Source: Massospora cicadina
Lineage: Eukaryota > Entomophthoromycota > Entomophthoromycetes > Entomophthorales > Entomophthoraceae
Direction: 5' to 3'
Assembly (NCBI GenBank): GCA_022478985.1
Contig: JAKSZP010014540.1
Span: forward strand, 124,001-188,000
Length of the DNA: 64,000 bases
Shown here in pieces: positions 11,661 to 21,949 of this stretch (position 1 is its first letter; each line of letters opens with the position of its first letter). The notes beneath the pieces were generated by a model. The model saw only the letters and a program-made list of their open reading frames with translations, did no database searches and was not told the origin of the DNA. Both the position numbers and the translations under genes were made by a program.

Positions 11661-11939
11661 AAATATATACTAAAGTTTATACAATAAGATTTAATTATGT
11701 TGAATTTGTACTTTTAAATTAGCTATTTATCACTTATACTATATTTATCTAATATCCAAATTAATGTGAAGGTCATATTTTGCTTTTTAAAATTAATTTT
11801 ATAAATTTACAAATAAGCCTTAAAAGTTGCCAATTAAAAAGTTTATGGTGATATGTTAGTTGTGATTAGCTTTATGGTGCATTCATACATGTGTCAAACA
11901 ATTACAAGTCCAATACTGTAATAAGATTGTTTTAGGTTT
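11661..11939. other. AT-rich stretch, nothing recognised
   Basis: No gene, RNA or repeat boundary seen. It ends with the left target duplication of the SINE that follows. Confidence 0.4.
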
Positions 11940-12100
11940 TTTTTTTTAGTACTAGATGGTCCCATATAAAATTATTCGAGGTGGGTTGACCTTGGGACAA
12001 ATATACCACACCTAGAATGTTTTCTAGCCAGTACAGGTTTCAAACTTAAAACCTGCACTAGGGGTGGAAGCAGTTTTACCCGCTCGGCTAACCACCCCTT
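11940..12100 (-). mobile_element. SINE-1 copy a: complete tRNA-like SINE, 161 bp
   Basis: An exact 17-bp direct repeat, AAGATTGTTTTAGGTTT, flanks it at 11923-11939 and 12101-12117. Read on the minus strand it starts with GGGTGGTTAGCCGAGCGGG, containing an A-box-like GGTTAGCCGAGCGG. Then comes a B-box-like segment, AGTTTGAAACC, inside GCAGGTTTTAAGTTTGAAACCTGT, which can fold as a T-arm. The body ends GGGACCATCTAGTACT followed by nine A. The D-arm resembles tRNA-Leu/Ser, so this is a pol III-type SINE and not a functional tRNA gene. The 3' 16 bases before the A-tail nearly match the 3' end of the minus-strand LINE (GGGGCCACCTAGTGCT plus A-run). Confidence 0.85.
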
Positions 12101-12117
12101 AAGATTGTTTTAGGTTT

Positions 12118-13553
12118 AATTATGGATAATATTGGCAAAAAAGCTTGGTCAATTCTTGGTGGAACCTCTCAAATCAGTGTGATACAATATCCCCCACTCC
12201 TCAGCCAAAAGGTCTACAAATAGTCTCAGAATTATGCCAAATTGGTGGCATTATCAGGGGAGCCATTCTGAGGTCCCACCAGGTCAAAATATTTCCTGCC
12301 TTTGGATTGGTCTAAATATTAAATCCCTGCATCACAGGTTCATCTTTCTAACTATCAACACACCATATGCCCTCACAATGAAGCGAGGCGAGTCTCAAGA
12401 GATCTGATAGGTTGAAGGCCCATATCACCTAATTTGGATTCACCCATCTTATAATGAATTTCTCGTTCTACTCACTTTGGGCTTTGATACACTTTAAATA
12501 CTAAGCATCCCAATATCAAGGAGGTTTGCTTCTTACCCCCTCAAGTTTTATATAATAAAAATCATAAAAGTCCAATATTTTACTATTGCTCCAAGTCTAT
12601 TATTTTAAAATATATAAGTTTAAAAAACTCCTCCAAAATTTATCCTAGCAGTTGAAATTAACACTTCTTGCAAACATAATTTTGAGATCTAGGGCTGAAA
12701 AGCAACTGCAAGCATAAAATGACCTAGATTCCAACAACCTGTAAGTCATCAATCCTAAAGTGTACTTTGTAATTAGCTCTAGAACTATAACCTTGAATAA
12801 GATATACATATGTTTAATCAAGGGTATCACAGCTATTTAATAGTTCCAGGAGTCCAACAGAGGGTATCTCCATATGTGTAAGTATTATTAATTGTAGACA
12901 GTATTTAGGCACTTGATTAGGGTAAGTTGCATATAATCTATAAGAGGTGGCATAACTTGTTTTAGATCACTGTTGGGCTTTGCCTCATATGGGTGAAGAT
13001 TTGATTTATGTTTTCAACTTGGTTAAATTTTACTCCAAATATTTCTTATTATCTTATCAATATGTGATACAGTATTTGGCCCCTTTTGTATATGATCTGA
13101 AATGATTATTGAATTAAAAAATTATAATATTTTAACTTATGGTAAAAATCAAAAGAGCATGTATATGTCTTAGCTGGGTACCTTTCATAACCTTCTGTAA
13201 AAGTTCATTTATTATAATGCTGTGATATCATAATTGTGTTTTAATATATAACTTTTAAAGAAGACAACTGGATTATTTAGATTAATAAGTTATTAGTTAG
13301 ATTGGCCTATATTAAAACTGTGACAACATTAATCAGATAATTGATAGAGATAGAATTAAGGTATATCTGAATTAATTGAAATTAGTCAGCATTTAATTAA
13401 AAAGTGATTTAAAAGATCATCTTATAAATAAAATTTTGTTTATATATGATTTTATTCCATAATTTCCCTAAACAAAAAAACCAAAAATAACTGAATTTAT
13501 TACAAAAGTTTTATGAATCAGGAGAACCAACTCATACTGTTTTTATAAATCAT
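12118..13553. other. AT-rich intergenic DNA, no gene seen
   Basis: No coding frame above noise, no RNA gene and no recognisable element. Confidence 0.5.
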
Positions 13554-13568
13554 AAGAATTCAATAAAT

Positions 13569-13591
13569 TTGGGACCATCTAGTACTAAAAA
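13569..13591 (+). mobile_element. 23-bp retro-insertion: SINE/LINE tail only, with target duplications
   Basis: The identical 15-mer AAGAATTCAATAAAT occurs at 13554-13568 and 13592-13606. Between them are just 23 bases: TT, the SINE-1 3' end GGGACCATCTAGTACT, and an A-run. It looks like extreme 5' truncation of a SINE-1 or minus-LINE-type insertion in which reverse transcription stopped after about 20 bases. Confidence 0.75.
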
Positions 13592-14197
13592 AAGAATTCA
13601 ATAAATAGTTATATAAAAGGTATAAAAATGGTATATAAGGCTCTAATATATACACTATATATTCTGTCTAAGTGGTTTGACATTTGGTTAATTTAATAAG
13701 CACAATGATTTAGTGTAAGACGTTGATGGGTTTTTTTTAAATTAATTGGTCCGATTATATATCTAAATTAACAATGGCCAGTTTGCAATACTTTATCTAA
13801 CCTATTTTACTAGTTGAATTGATGGATCAATCTCATACTAAAACTAACAATGACCATCTAAAATACTTATATTCTATTTATTTAACTGATTTGATTGATG
13901 CAGACACTTAATAAATTTACTAATGACCATATACAATCTTGATTTAATCTATTTATTAAATTGGTTCTATTAGTATTAATTAATACTAAAACTTATTGCT
14001 GGCATCTACACTAATTAATGTAGTCTACTTACTTAGTTGATTTTATAGGTCCAATTAATACCAAACTTACTAATCATCTACTATATTTCAATTTTATCTA
14101 TTTATTTCATTAATTTGGTTGGCTTGATTACTATATACTGAAATTTACTAAAGGCCACCTTCAATAAATCATTTAATCTATTTAGTTGATTTATTTA

Positions 14198-14449
14198 TGA
14201 CCTATGCCTCCCAAGTCCAATCCTGGTAGATGAACTTTGGGTAGAGGACAATTTTGACTGTGTTGGCATTGCGCACCAATGCCCCAAACTGAGATAGCAA
14301 CTAGCAAGGCAGTCCATGGAGTTCCTGGCCTATCATACACCATGCGTGGAGGTTTTGCAGATTTTATCCTCCTTTCCAATTAATTCAAATTTTCTTCATT
14401 GGCTCAGTATTATCCCCAGATCAGCCAACCACAGTAATGATTTTAAAAT
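14198..14449 (+). mobile_element. SINE-2 copy a, about 250 bp
   Basis: It matches, in opposite orientation, the bounded copy at 19842-20106. Shared blocks include CTTTGGGTAGAGGACAATTT, CAGTCCATGGAGTTCCTGG and CCTATCATACACCATGCGTGG. Flanks carry an imperfect duplication (TTTAGTTGATTTATTTA near 14181, TTTAGTTTATTTAACTG near 14451), so the ends are approximate. Near the 5' end, CCCAAGTCCAATCCTGG could be a decayed pol III B-box. A 62-codon antisense frame here is not a gene. Confidence 0.7.
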
Positions 14450-14520
14450 TTTAGTTTATTTAACTGTTTTAATACATTATCATCATATTAACCAGCATAT
14501 AAATTAGTTCATTTAATCTA

Positions 14521-15828
14521 TGAGGGTAAGACAAAAAGTAAAAGGCAAATTTTTAATAAGGAACTTTTTATTGTGAAAACAAGATGACAAGTAACATCAT
14601 TTCTCTACATAATCTCCCTCAATTTCTATGCACTTGGTCCATCTCTTGACAAGCTTTGTAATTCTGTCCTAGAAGATTTGTGGCATTGTGCACAGCCACT
14701 CGCACACCACCTCCACAACCTCATCATCTGACAAAAATTTGGATTCATGAAGGTGCTCCTTCATCAGACCAAAAAGGTGAAAATCACTTGGAGCTAGGTC
14801 AGGACTGTATGGCGGATGCTCCAGCAGCTCAAAACCAAAACCTTGAATGCACTGGATAGTTTTCCCCGCAGTATGAGGATGGGCATTGTCCTGAAGCAAA
14901 AGCACACCTTATGAAAGTTTTCCTCGCCTCTTTGTTTTGATTTTGGGTTTCAGAACTCGCAGTTGCTCACAGTAGCTGACACTATTCACTGTTTGACCTT
15001 TAGGAGTGTAATGAATTAGAAGTGGATCTTTCATATTACAAAACACTGTCATCATCAACTTTCCTGCAAAAACTTGTCTTTTGAACTTTTTTGCCGTAGG
15101 CAAGGATGGATGTTTCCACACCATACTCTGCCGCTTACTCTGTGGTTTGAAGTGATGGACCCACATCTCATCAATGGTTACTATGTGACTGAGAAACTCT
15201 TCTCCTTCCTCTTCTAAACGCCTTAAATGTGATTTCAAAATTTCCAAACGTTTCTGTTTGTGCTGGTCTATCAGTTGATGTGGTACCCAACAAGCACACA
15301 CTTTGTGATAAAATAGTGATTCATGGATGATTGCAACAGCTGAACCATGGCTAATGTTCAACGCATGTGCAATATCATCAATTTTAACATGACAATCATC
15401 ATGAATCATTCTCTCAACTGTCTCGATGTTCTTGTCCATTTTTGAAGTGGATGGCCTACCTGAACGCTCTTCATTGCAGATAGATACATTACCATTTTTA
15501 AAGCGATTTATCCACTCATAAATTTTTCATTCACTAAGACAGCTCTCACCATTCTGCTGCTGCATTCTGCAAATAATCTCTGCAGGTTTAGTCCCTTCAG
15601 AGTGCAGAAAATGTACCACTACCCTCATTTCTTCCTTGGTGCACATGGACAATGGGGCACTCATAATAAAATGCCCTGAAATCACTACAAATGGAGTTGA
15701 GCACAGAAACAACACAGCTAAAGAACAAAAAAAACTTTGAGGTTATGATATGTCATTGTTCAGTCAGTGCTGCCATCTATTGCAGCAAGGAAAATTAAAA
15801 TTTGCCTTTACTTTTTGACTTACCCTCA
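14521..15828 (-). mobile_element. complete mariner DNA transposon, 1308 bp
   Basis: Terminal inverted repeats of about 32-33 bp, differing by one substitution and one A-run indel, bound the element. The left one starts TGAGGGTAAGACAAAAAGTA and the right one reads TGAGGGTAAGTCAAAAAGTA on the minus strand. A TA dinucleotide lies at each flank (14519-14520 and 15829-15830), the mariner target duplication. The length of 1.3 kb is canonical. It inserted into the 75-bp tandem array. It is much better preserved than the retroelements around it. Confidence 0.93.
14597..15664 (-). pseudogene. mariner transposase with three in-frame stops, otherwise in one frame
   Basis: From MSAPLSMCTKEEMR (ATG at 15664) one frame runs 355 codons to a TGA at 14597, interrupted only by stops at 15527-15529, 14909-14911 and just before 14669. 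The N-terminus is a helix-turn-helix region (VVHFLHSEGTKPAEI..., then KIYEWINRF). The linker has the WVPH box (ACWVPHQL). The catalytic residues are intact: TIDEMW, LLLQDNAHPHT and LAPSDFHLFG. The second and third Asp are 34 residues apart, making it DD34D as in mariner. The C-terminus ends with a GDYVEK-type motif. The length agrees with the family (about 345 residues). Sequence style is that of animal mariners. It would cut and paste the element at TA sites, but the stops make this copy inactive. Confidence 0.9.
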
Positions 15829-15900
15829 TATATTATTTAGTTGATTTAGTTGAGTCTAAATATTAAATATTAAATCACTAATTGCCATTTGCAATAGTAT

Positions 15901-16275
15901 AAGCTCATCACATTATGACATCATCTAATATCTCAGATTCTGAACTTATCCCCAACCATAATACATATACATTTCAAAAAAACAATTCATATCTACTATA
16001 CTGGATTTATGATCCAACATTCCATAACAAAAGGGAATATGATACTTTCCGCTAGTGATCTACATATGGGATTGCAAGCTTGCCACATAACTTGGTTAAA
16101 TTTTTATCATCACATGAGCTAACTGATCTTCGCTTCATGTAACTTTAAGGCGAGATTTTCTTATTTTTACTTTTAATACAAAATCTCAACCCCAACAAGG
16201 GTTGCACTTATTATTTACTATACTATTAACCATCCCTAATTATATACCTGTTTTCCTAGTACTTTATATAGTACC
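15901..16275. other. AT-rich flank, nothing recognised
   Basis: No gene or repeat is recognised between the end of the tandem array and the left target duplication of X copy 2. Confidence 0.4.
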
Positions 16276-16292
16276 AATAATTTAACTAATAA

Positions 16293-18206
16293 TCTTCTTT
16301 TTTGCTCAATCTCACTTTTGAGTGAATTTTAATAAATAAAATTTTTATTTTATTACCGCTATCTGGCCACACTCATTTCCTATTAATGTCCGCATATCCA
16401 CCGCCTGCTGCTCCAATGTGGGGTAGTGGCGCTCCACCATCTAGCATTTTCTGCCTAGCGGGCAAACACATTTGCATGGGGTCAAATAGACTGCCATCTT
16501 CCTCCAGCCGTTTTGTCCCCCCATTGGATCTAGCATCCACCTTGCACGCATCCACCCTTCTTGCCCCCATCCTCTCGCCCTCCCTCATTCCACTATCCAA
16601 TCTTGCCTGAGTTGACTACATGCACTTATTCCTGTATTCTGGCAAAACAATTATCATTTTGGCCATTGCTACATTTGCACTGGCTGGCTTTATCAATTTC
16701 CACCTGTTTAAGGGCTATTTTGAAATAGGCTTCCAGATGGAGGAAGTTGCTGCAGCAGTGGCTTTAACTACCCTTATTTATAAAAATACTCCCATCCCTA
16801 CTACCCATACAGGCCTCCCTTCAGACACACACTAGTGGTATCGTTTGCATCCCTTCCTTTCCACCTCCCACCCCAGATTTTATATGATTAATTGATAGCG
16901 GGGATTCTAAATTTGGGACACAGCTAACCTTGTCTTCACCGTTCCATCTGGTGCAGAGTGGCTTGCTGCACCTCGCGCCACTGCCACCATAATCCCACAC
17001 CACCCTGCCATAGCCCAACAAATCCTCCATGCTCATATTGCAGCAGCGCCTGAGCATTTCTTTTATGTCACATGTGGATAATGGTTGCCAAATTTTTCCC
17101 CTCTGTTTTGGATTTAACGATTCAAAAAAATCATGCCCCCAAGCCACTTCCTCTGATGTGGCTTCTGCAACCTTTTTAGTGGATTCTGAATGGGGCGTTT
17201 TGCTGCCCCCCTCCCACTCAACATTCTTACTTTAAAGGGGAATAGTTGTAATTTGGCTCTCACCAAAACAATCCACAATTTACCACCCATATTCATACCC
17301 TCCAATCAGAGTCTTGCTTACCCCACCATTTGCACCCAAGCAACCCACTTGACTAATACCCATCCAAAATCTACATCCACTATTCTTGTGAACCAGAATC
17401 ATTGGGACCTATTGGCTGAGGTTGACGAATCAGGTAAAGTTGTCATGAATATTGAAACAGGTGAACCTCTTGGCCTGATGGATTACAAATGTACCAAATG
17501 TTTCAATTCTGATTTTCGATGAAACCCTATCCCCCAAACGATTTGCTCCTCAACCCAATGCCATCACCTACCATAGTGACTACCGGCTCACCATAGCAGC
17601 AGTGGCCTCATCCCATTGTTCAACCCTCTGAAAAGTGATGGCCCAGTCAGTGGCTCAATTCCATGAAGGGCTGAACAAACTCGCCTTCCCCCTAATTTCC
17701 CTGAAGCAGCACAGGCTGAAATCAAGAGATTGTTTAAAGATTCAAAACAGCTGTTGTACATTTGGCAGAACTTGCAGTTTTGACCTATCTGCTAAAATCA
17801 CCTGGCACAACATATCCAATTTTTTTCAACTCCCTGATGCCCATCTTCAAGCTGAACATCATCTAGCAGAATTGATTGAAGCTGTCTTTCAAGCAGAACT
17901 TGAAGATGATAGCACATTTTTCACTGATCATACCCCCACCACTCTGATGCCACAACGCCCTGACTCTCTGCTTTTGTTCGCTTCAAAAACCACAAGACTG
18001 ATATGGAAAATAAAATTGTATAAGAGCTGTCCGGACTCCCTCACCCTCTGCCATGGTGGGTTAAAGGTTTTCTGCTCCCTGCCTAGTTGGGGTTTTGTTT
18101 TTGGCTTATTGTTCCATTTGTTCATTTATTTTGTTTGTTTGCTCAATGATTATCAGTAAGGTCCATCCCCATTTGGCATACCTCAAATTGATTCTAAAAA
18201 TATAAA
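16293..18206 (+). mobile_element. X copy 2: ORF1-only non-LTR element, complete
   Basis: It is bounded by an exact 17-bp direct repeat, AATAATTTAACTAATAA, at 16276-16292 and 18207-18223. The 1.91-kb length is almost the same as X copy 1. The 3' end TCCATCCCCATTTGGCATACCTCAAATTG corresponds to the X 3' end. No endonuclease or reverse transcriptase is present, so the shortness is a family trait and not a deletion in one copy. Confidence 0.8.
16386..18159 (+). pseudogene. ORF1-like protein of X copy 2
   Basis: Broken frames follow the same order as in X copy 1. The start is APMWGSGAPPSSIFCLAGK (16386-16610). The middle (16620-16835) carries INFHLFKGYFEIGF. The zinc knuckle near 17100 is decayed (CFGFNDSKKSCPQ, His missing). 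Next comes HWDLLAEVDESGK near 17400 (WELLAEIDESGK in copy 1). The C-terminal block FFQLPDAHLQAEHHLAELIEAVFQAE (17635-18159 frame) is also recognisable in copies 1 and 1b. Inactive. Confidence 0.65.
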
Positions 18207-18223
18207 AATAATTTAACTAATAA

Positions 18224-19235
18224 AAAGAAGATTAAATCTACACTTTAGGGCTTTTTAGGAATGTTTTTCCTAAACTTTAAACCAACTAGCAGAAGACATC
18301 TACATAATAAATACATTTTTGAAACCTCAAGCAATCTATCTAGCCAAGTTTAAATTAATTCTTTTTTATAACCTCTTGCTGTATCTAGGCAAGCTCCCAC
18401 TATCTTTGTAAATTTTCTGAACCTCTAAATAGGTTAAACCTCTCTTCATTGTACAACCTTGCAAGCTTAAAAGAACTGGCCTTCAAACGTTCTCTTAAAA
18501 GTCCAACAATCACATCCATATAAACTTTATAAAAGTAAATTACAAAATATGCTTATGGTTAATGAAGGAAGATGTCCTTAAGAAGAAGGAGACATTATAT
18601 AATAGATTACAAAATATCAGTTTTCAAATGATGTACATAATGTACTGGTTATAAGATCAAAGTATCAATAGAAACTTTAAGATAGCTTAAAGAGTTGTAA
18701 TTTTTACTGCATTTTATTTTATTTATGTTGTTAAAGTAGCCTGATCGCTCAAGGGGGTTGTTAAAATATGGGCCGCTTATATGATAGCTCGCTTATGCTC
18801 CCTGATTTCAATTGCACAGTTTCTTAAATATTTGCGTTGATTGATTGAAAATAGATAAACTGGGAAATAATAGTATGAAGACTATTATTAAGGTTGTTTG
18901 TCCAAAAAGCCACGTTGAATAAAGGGTCCAACGTTAAACAGGTGCTTCTTATTCTTGAAGATATGTTGTTACTGGTAAGTAACACTTTCACTATTCTCTT
19001 CACGCAGATCCAAGCGGAGACTTAATAATAACAACCCAAGGATATCTGATCCTTGAACTCTTATACCAAGAGTAATGCTATACAAACAATGTATAAATAA
19101 CTAAGTTATAATCAGGGTAAAATCTAATTTTATTAGAAAATATTTGGGGAGGGTTTATAGTATAATTGTTGCACAACTTTTCAGCTGTTTGCTGGGAATC
19201 AATTATTTGTTCCCCTAAATTGGATTGACTCTTAA
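18224..19235. other. AT-rich DNA without a recognisable gene
   Basis: No motif was recognised. Frames here are short and compositionally AT-driven. Confidence 0.4.
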
Positions 19236-19824
19236 GATTTAGGCACCAAATATTGTTAGGTATCATTGCCTTGATTTAATTAGGTAATAAAATACTTGGT
19301 GTTTGGTGATAAACTTAATGGTGTCCAGAACTAGATACCAATTGATTTGTTGTGTTGGTTGATGATTATTCTACTTTTTGTCACAAGCATTAGAACGCTT
19401 AGGCAGTTTCCAATGAAACCCTATCCATTTGTTATGAAAAATTATCCATAATAATTTGACTATTGGGTGTTGTTACCTCATTGAATTCTTGCTTATTATC
19501 ATCAGGGATGATTCCTTACAAAAATAAACTAACGATTTAGTTGGCAACCATCACAATAAGATATGATTGTAAACACCAATTGTCAAAATTCATTAATCAT
19601 TCAATAGCTTGGATAATGTGGTCAACTAAAATTTAACAGGAGTGCTAATAAAAGGGGTTGAGGCTATTGCAATAAATCATTTGTTTATTAATAGGGTGAG
19701 ACATCAGGTTAATGGGAGTGTCTTGTTCTTCTGCAGGCGAGACATTTTCTAATGGTTATTAGCTCGTCCATTTGTTAAAGCCTTAGAATTAAGTCTAATA
19801 GGTCTGTTCTTGAGCACACTAGAC
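19236..19824 (-). repeat. possible decayed minus-strand LTR end with primer-binding site
   Basis: On the minus strand, CCTAACA is followed by ATATTTGGTGCC at about 19252 to 19238. This resembles the LTR A junction (CTAACA then ATTGGTGCTGAC). If real, the LTR lies to the right and the element would read leftward. No gag or pol supports it and the other LTR was not found, so this is tentative. Confidence 0.2.
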
Positions 19825-19841
19825 CTCTTTTAACTTTTGTT

Positions 19842-20106
19842 TTTAAATTTTATTCGAGGGGGGCCAACCTGGGATGATACCGCACTGATTAGGGAAGTGA
19901 AGAAAATGGGAAAGGAGGATAAAACCCGGAAAACCTCCATGCGCGGCGTATGATAGGCCAGGAACTCCATGGACTGCCTTTGCTATTTGCTATCTCGGTT
20001 TGGGGCATTGGTGCACAAAACCAACGCAGTCAAAATCGTCCCCTACCCAAAGTCCATTACCAGGATCAAACTTGGGAGGCAGTGGTAGAGGGTCCATACT
20101 CTAACA
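19842..20106 (-). mobile_element. SINE-2 copy b: complete, 265 bp
   Basis: An exact 17-bp direct repeat, CTCTTTTAACTTTTGTT, lies at 19825-19841 and 20107-20123. Read on the minus strand, a B-box-like AGTTTGATCC occurs near the 5' end. The 3' end GGTTGGCCCCCCTCGAATAAAATTTAAA resembles the plus-strand LINE 3' end (GGTTGGCCTTCCCCACAATAAATTTAAATT). Its shared body with 14198-14449 shows it is a dispersed family. The pol III origin is plausible, not proven. Confidence 0.8.
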
Positions 20107-20123
20107 CTCTTTTAACTTTTGTT

Positions 20124-21949
20124 AATAACAAGAGAGCTAATTCTAAAACTTATAACATTATTACTATATTTGGCGTTATTGGCACCAAAAATTACAAAAA
20201 TAAAGGCAGGTTTAGTGAAAGACGTTACTTTATTGATATGACAATGGAAAGTATATGATATCTAAGAATTAAAGGCGAATGAAGTAGCACTAATTCTAAA
20301 AGACAGGTTTTCCTCATAAAGCAATTGTGCATTTGCTGCTTAGTTTCAAGACAAGCGAAGTCAAATTCTTAATTCAATGGGATCTAAATTTTTCTTAAAT
20401 TATATGGAATTCTGGCTTGCTTTTGAATGCATCCATGCTTCTCTGAGTTCTCCTATTGTTCTCATGACCTTTGTGAATCTTGAGTCTGCATGAACATCAG
20501 TATTCTCTATTAATAAAGTTTTTGAAATTAATTTACTTATTTTTGGTAATATTCACATCGCTAAGCCTATAAACAAATGGGGAAACTATCTTCAAATAGG
20601 TTTTGGTAATCCTATCATCTTTGGAAGTTAAGCAAGAATATAAAAAAGGTTCCTCTGAGGCATCATCTGTGACGTTGTGTGCATAGTCAATAGTACAACT
20701 ATTTATACTTGAGTTTTTTTTTGAAGTTATGCTAACCAGATGTCAAATTAATTTAGCGGTTAAGGGGTATATAATGGCCTCTGTCATTAGAAATAATTTA
20801 CATTTTGAAGCCTAAAAAAGACAATTTTTAAAAAACATTTTTATTGCTGGTCGTTTTTATTTTGGACTAAAATTTTTCTTCTGTTCAGCTATTTCAGTAG
20901 TGTTGTCTAATATTTATATTAGAATGGGAATTTTAAAGGGATTTCTGCAATAGTTCAATGAATTAGTCCCTATAGTTGAATATTTCTAACACTTATATAG
21001 AATAAGGTTTGTCTGTAAATTATGAAAATCATATATCATTAAGCATTATAGAAAAATATTAGTGTGATGTAGATATATCTAATAATGGACCTCAAATGTG
21101 AAGATTCAGTATCTCCAAGAATGCTCTCTGATCCAAAATGCCAATTTTTTATAGCTATAGTTGTAAGCTTTAGATTAAAATATGACATGGTGTATATTTG
21201 ACATGAATCTTTGTTGTTTTAAAATTTTAATTTTATTAATTCTTTATTGATAAATAGAACGGATATACTAAAATAGTCACCTATAACCTATTTACTTAAT
21301 TACTATGAAAGCTAATGATTAGCATCCGTTACCACACTGGTAACAACTAAACTAACTACTTTAGCTATAGATTTTTACATTATTACCTCTGGCTAATGAT
21401 TCATTATAGAACTAGCTCTACAATGTAGCAAAAGAGTCCTCTGTAATAATACTATGTAACTTGAGCCATGACAATAATACCATCAAAAAACTTAGAATGG
21501 GTGGGACACCTTTAGAACCACTAAGAGATGTTATTGTTTTGACTAGGATCCAAGTCAGGATCAAGAGAAGACGCATAGGCCATCACTAATCCTTGTGGCT
21601 ATAAAACCAATTAGATTATCCCTGAAAGGATAAATTGCCTTTTGAGGAAATGCAGAGACCTTATGGCGTTCCTTAATATAATGTTGTAAAAAACAGTTTA
21701 GATGGGTCAAGTAGAAATATATTAGGTTTTATCTTACAACTGAGATTAAAAAATAACAAAGATCATAAGGCTTATATTTTTCTGGGATCAAAATTGAGAT
21801 TTCTGTAAGTTTAGAACCAGAGCAAATTAATAATGAGCACTAGATACTATTTCCTTTTGCTTTAATCAATTGAAAATCATAATACAAATTCTAGTTAATA
21901 TTGACAATCCCCTTTACTGTCGCTCCTTATCAAGCTTTTATGTTTATGA
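20124..21949. other. AT-rich intergenic DNA, no gene seen
   Basis: No open frame with homology, no RNA gene and no bounded repeat were found. Confidence 0.45.

Larger units (their letters stand above)
13700..15900. repeat. AT-rich tandem array, about 75-bp unit, interrupted by SINE-2 and mariner
   Basis: A diverged unit recurs head to tail. Its landmarks are AATGACCATCTA-like followed by TTTAATCTATTTAGTTGATTTG and GGTCCAATTAATAC. Landmark starts at about 13773, 13849, 13922, 13995, 14072 and 14150 give spacings of 73 to 78. The array is interrupted by SINE-2 (14198-14449), continues at 14450-14520, is interrupted by mariner (14521-15828), and resumes at 15829 with ATTATTTAGTTGATTTAG and a last landmark near 15884. 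About seven or eight units are visible. Unit-to-unit identity is modest, so the array is old. Confidence 0.7.

Noticed and set aside
11940..12100. Functional tRNA gene
   Set aside because: A- and B-box-like parts exist, but there is no complete acceptor stem, and the tail plus target duplications show a SINE.
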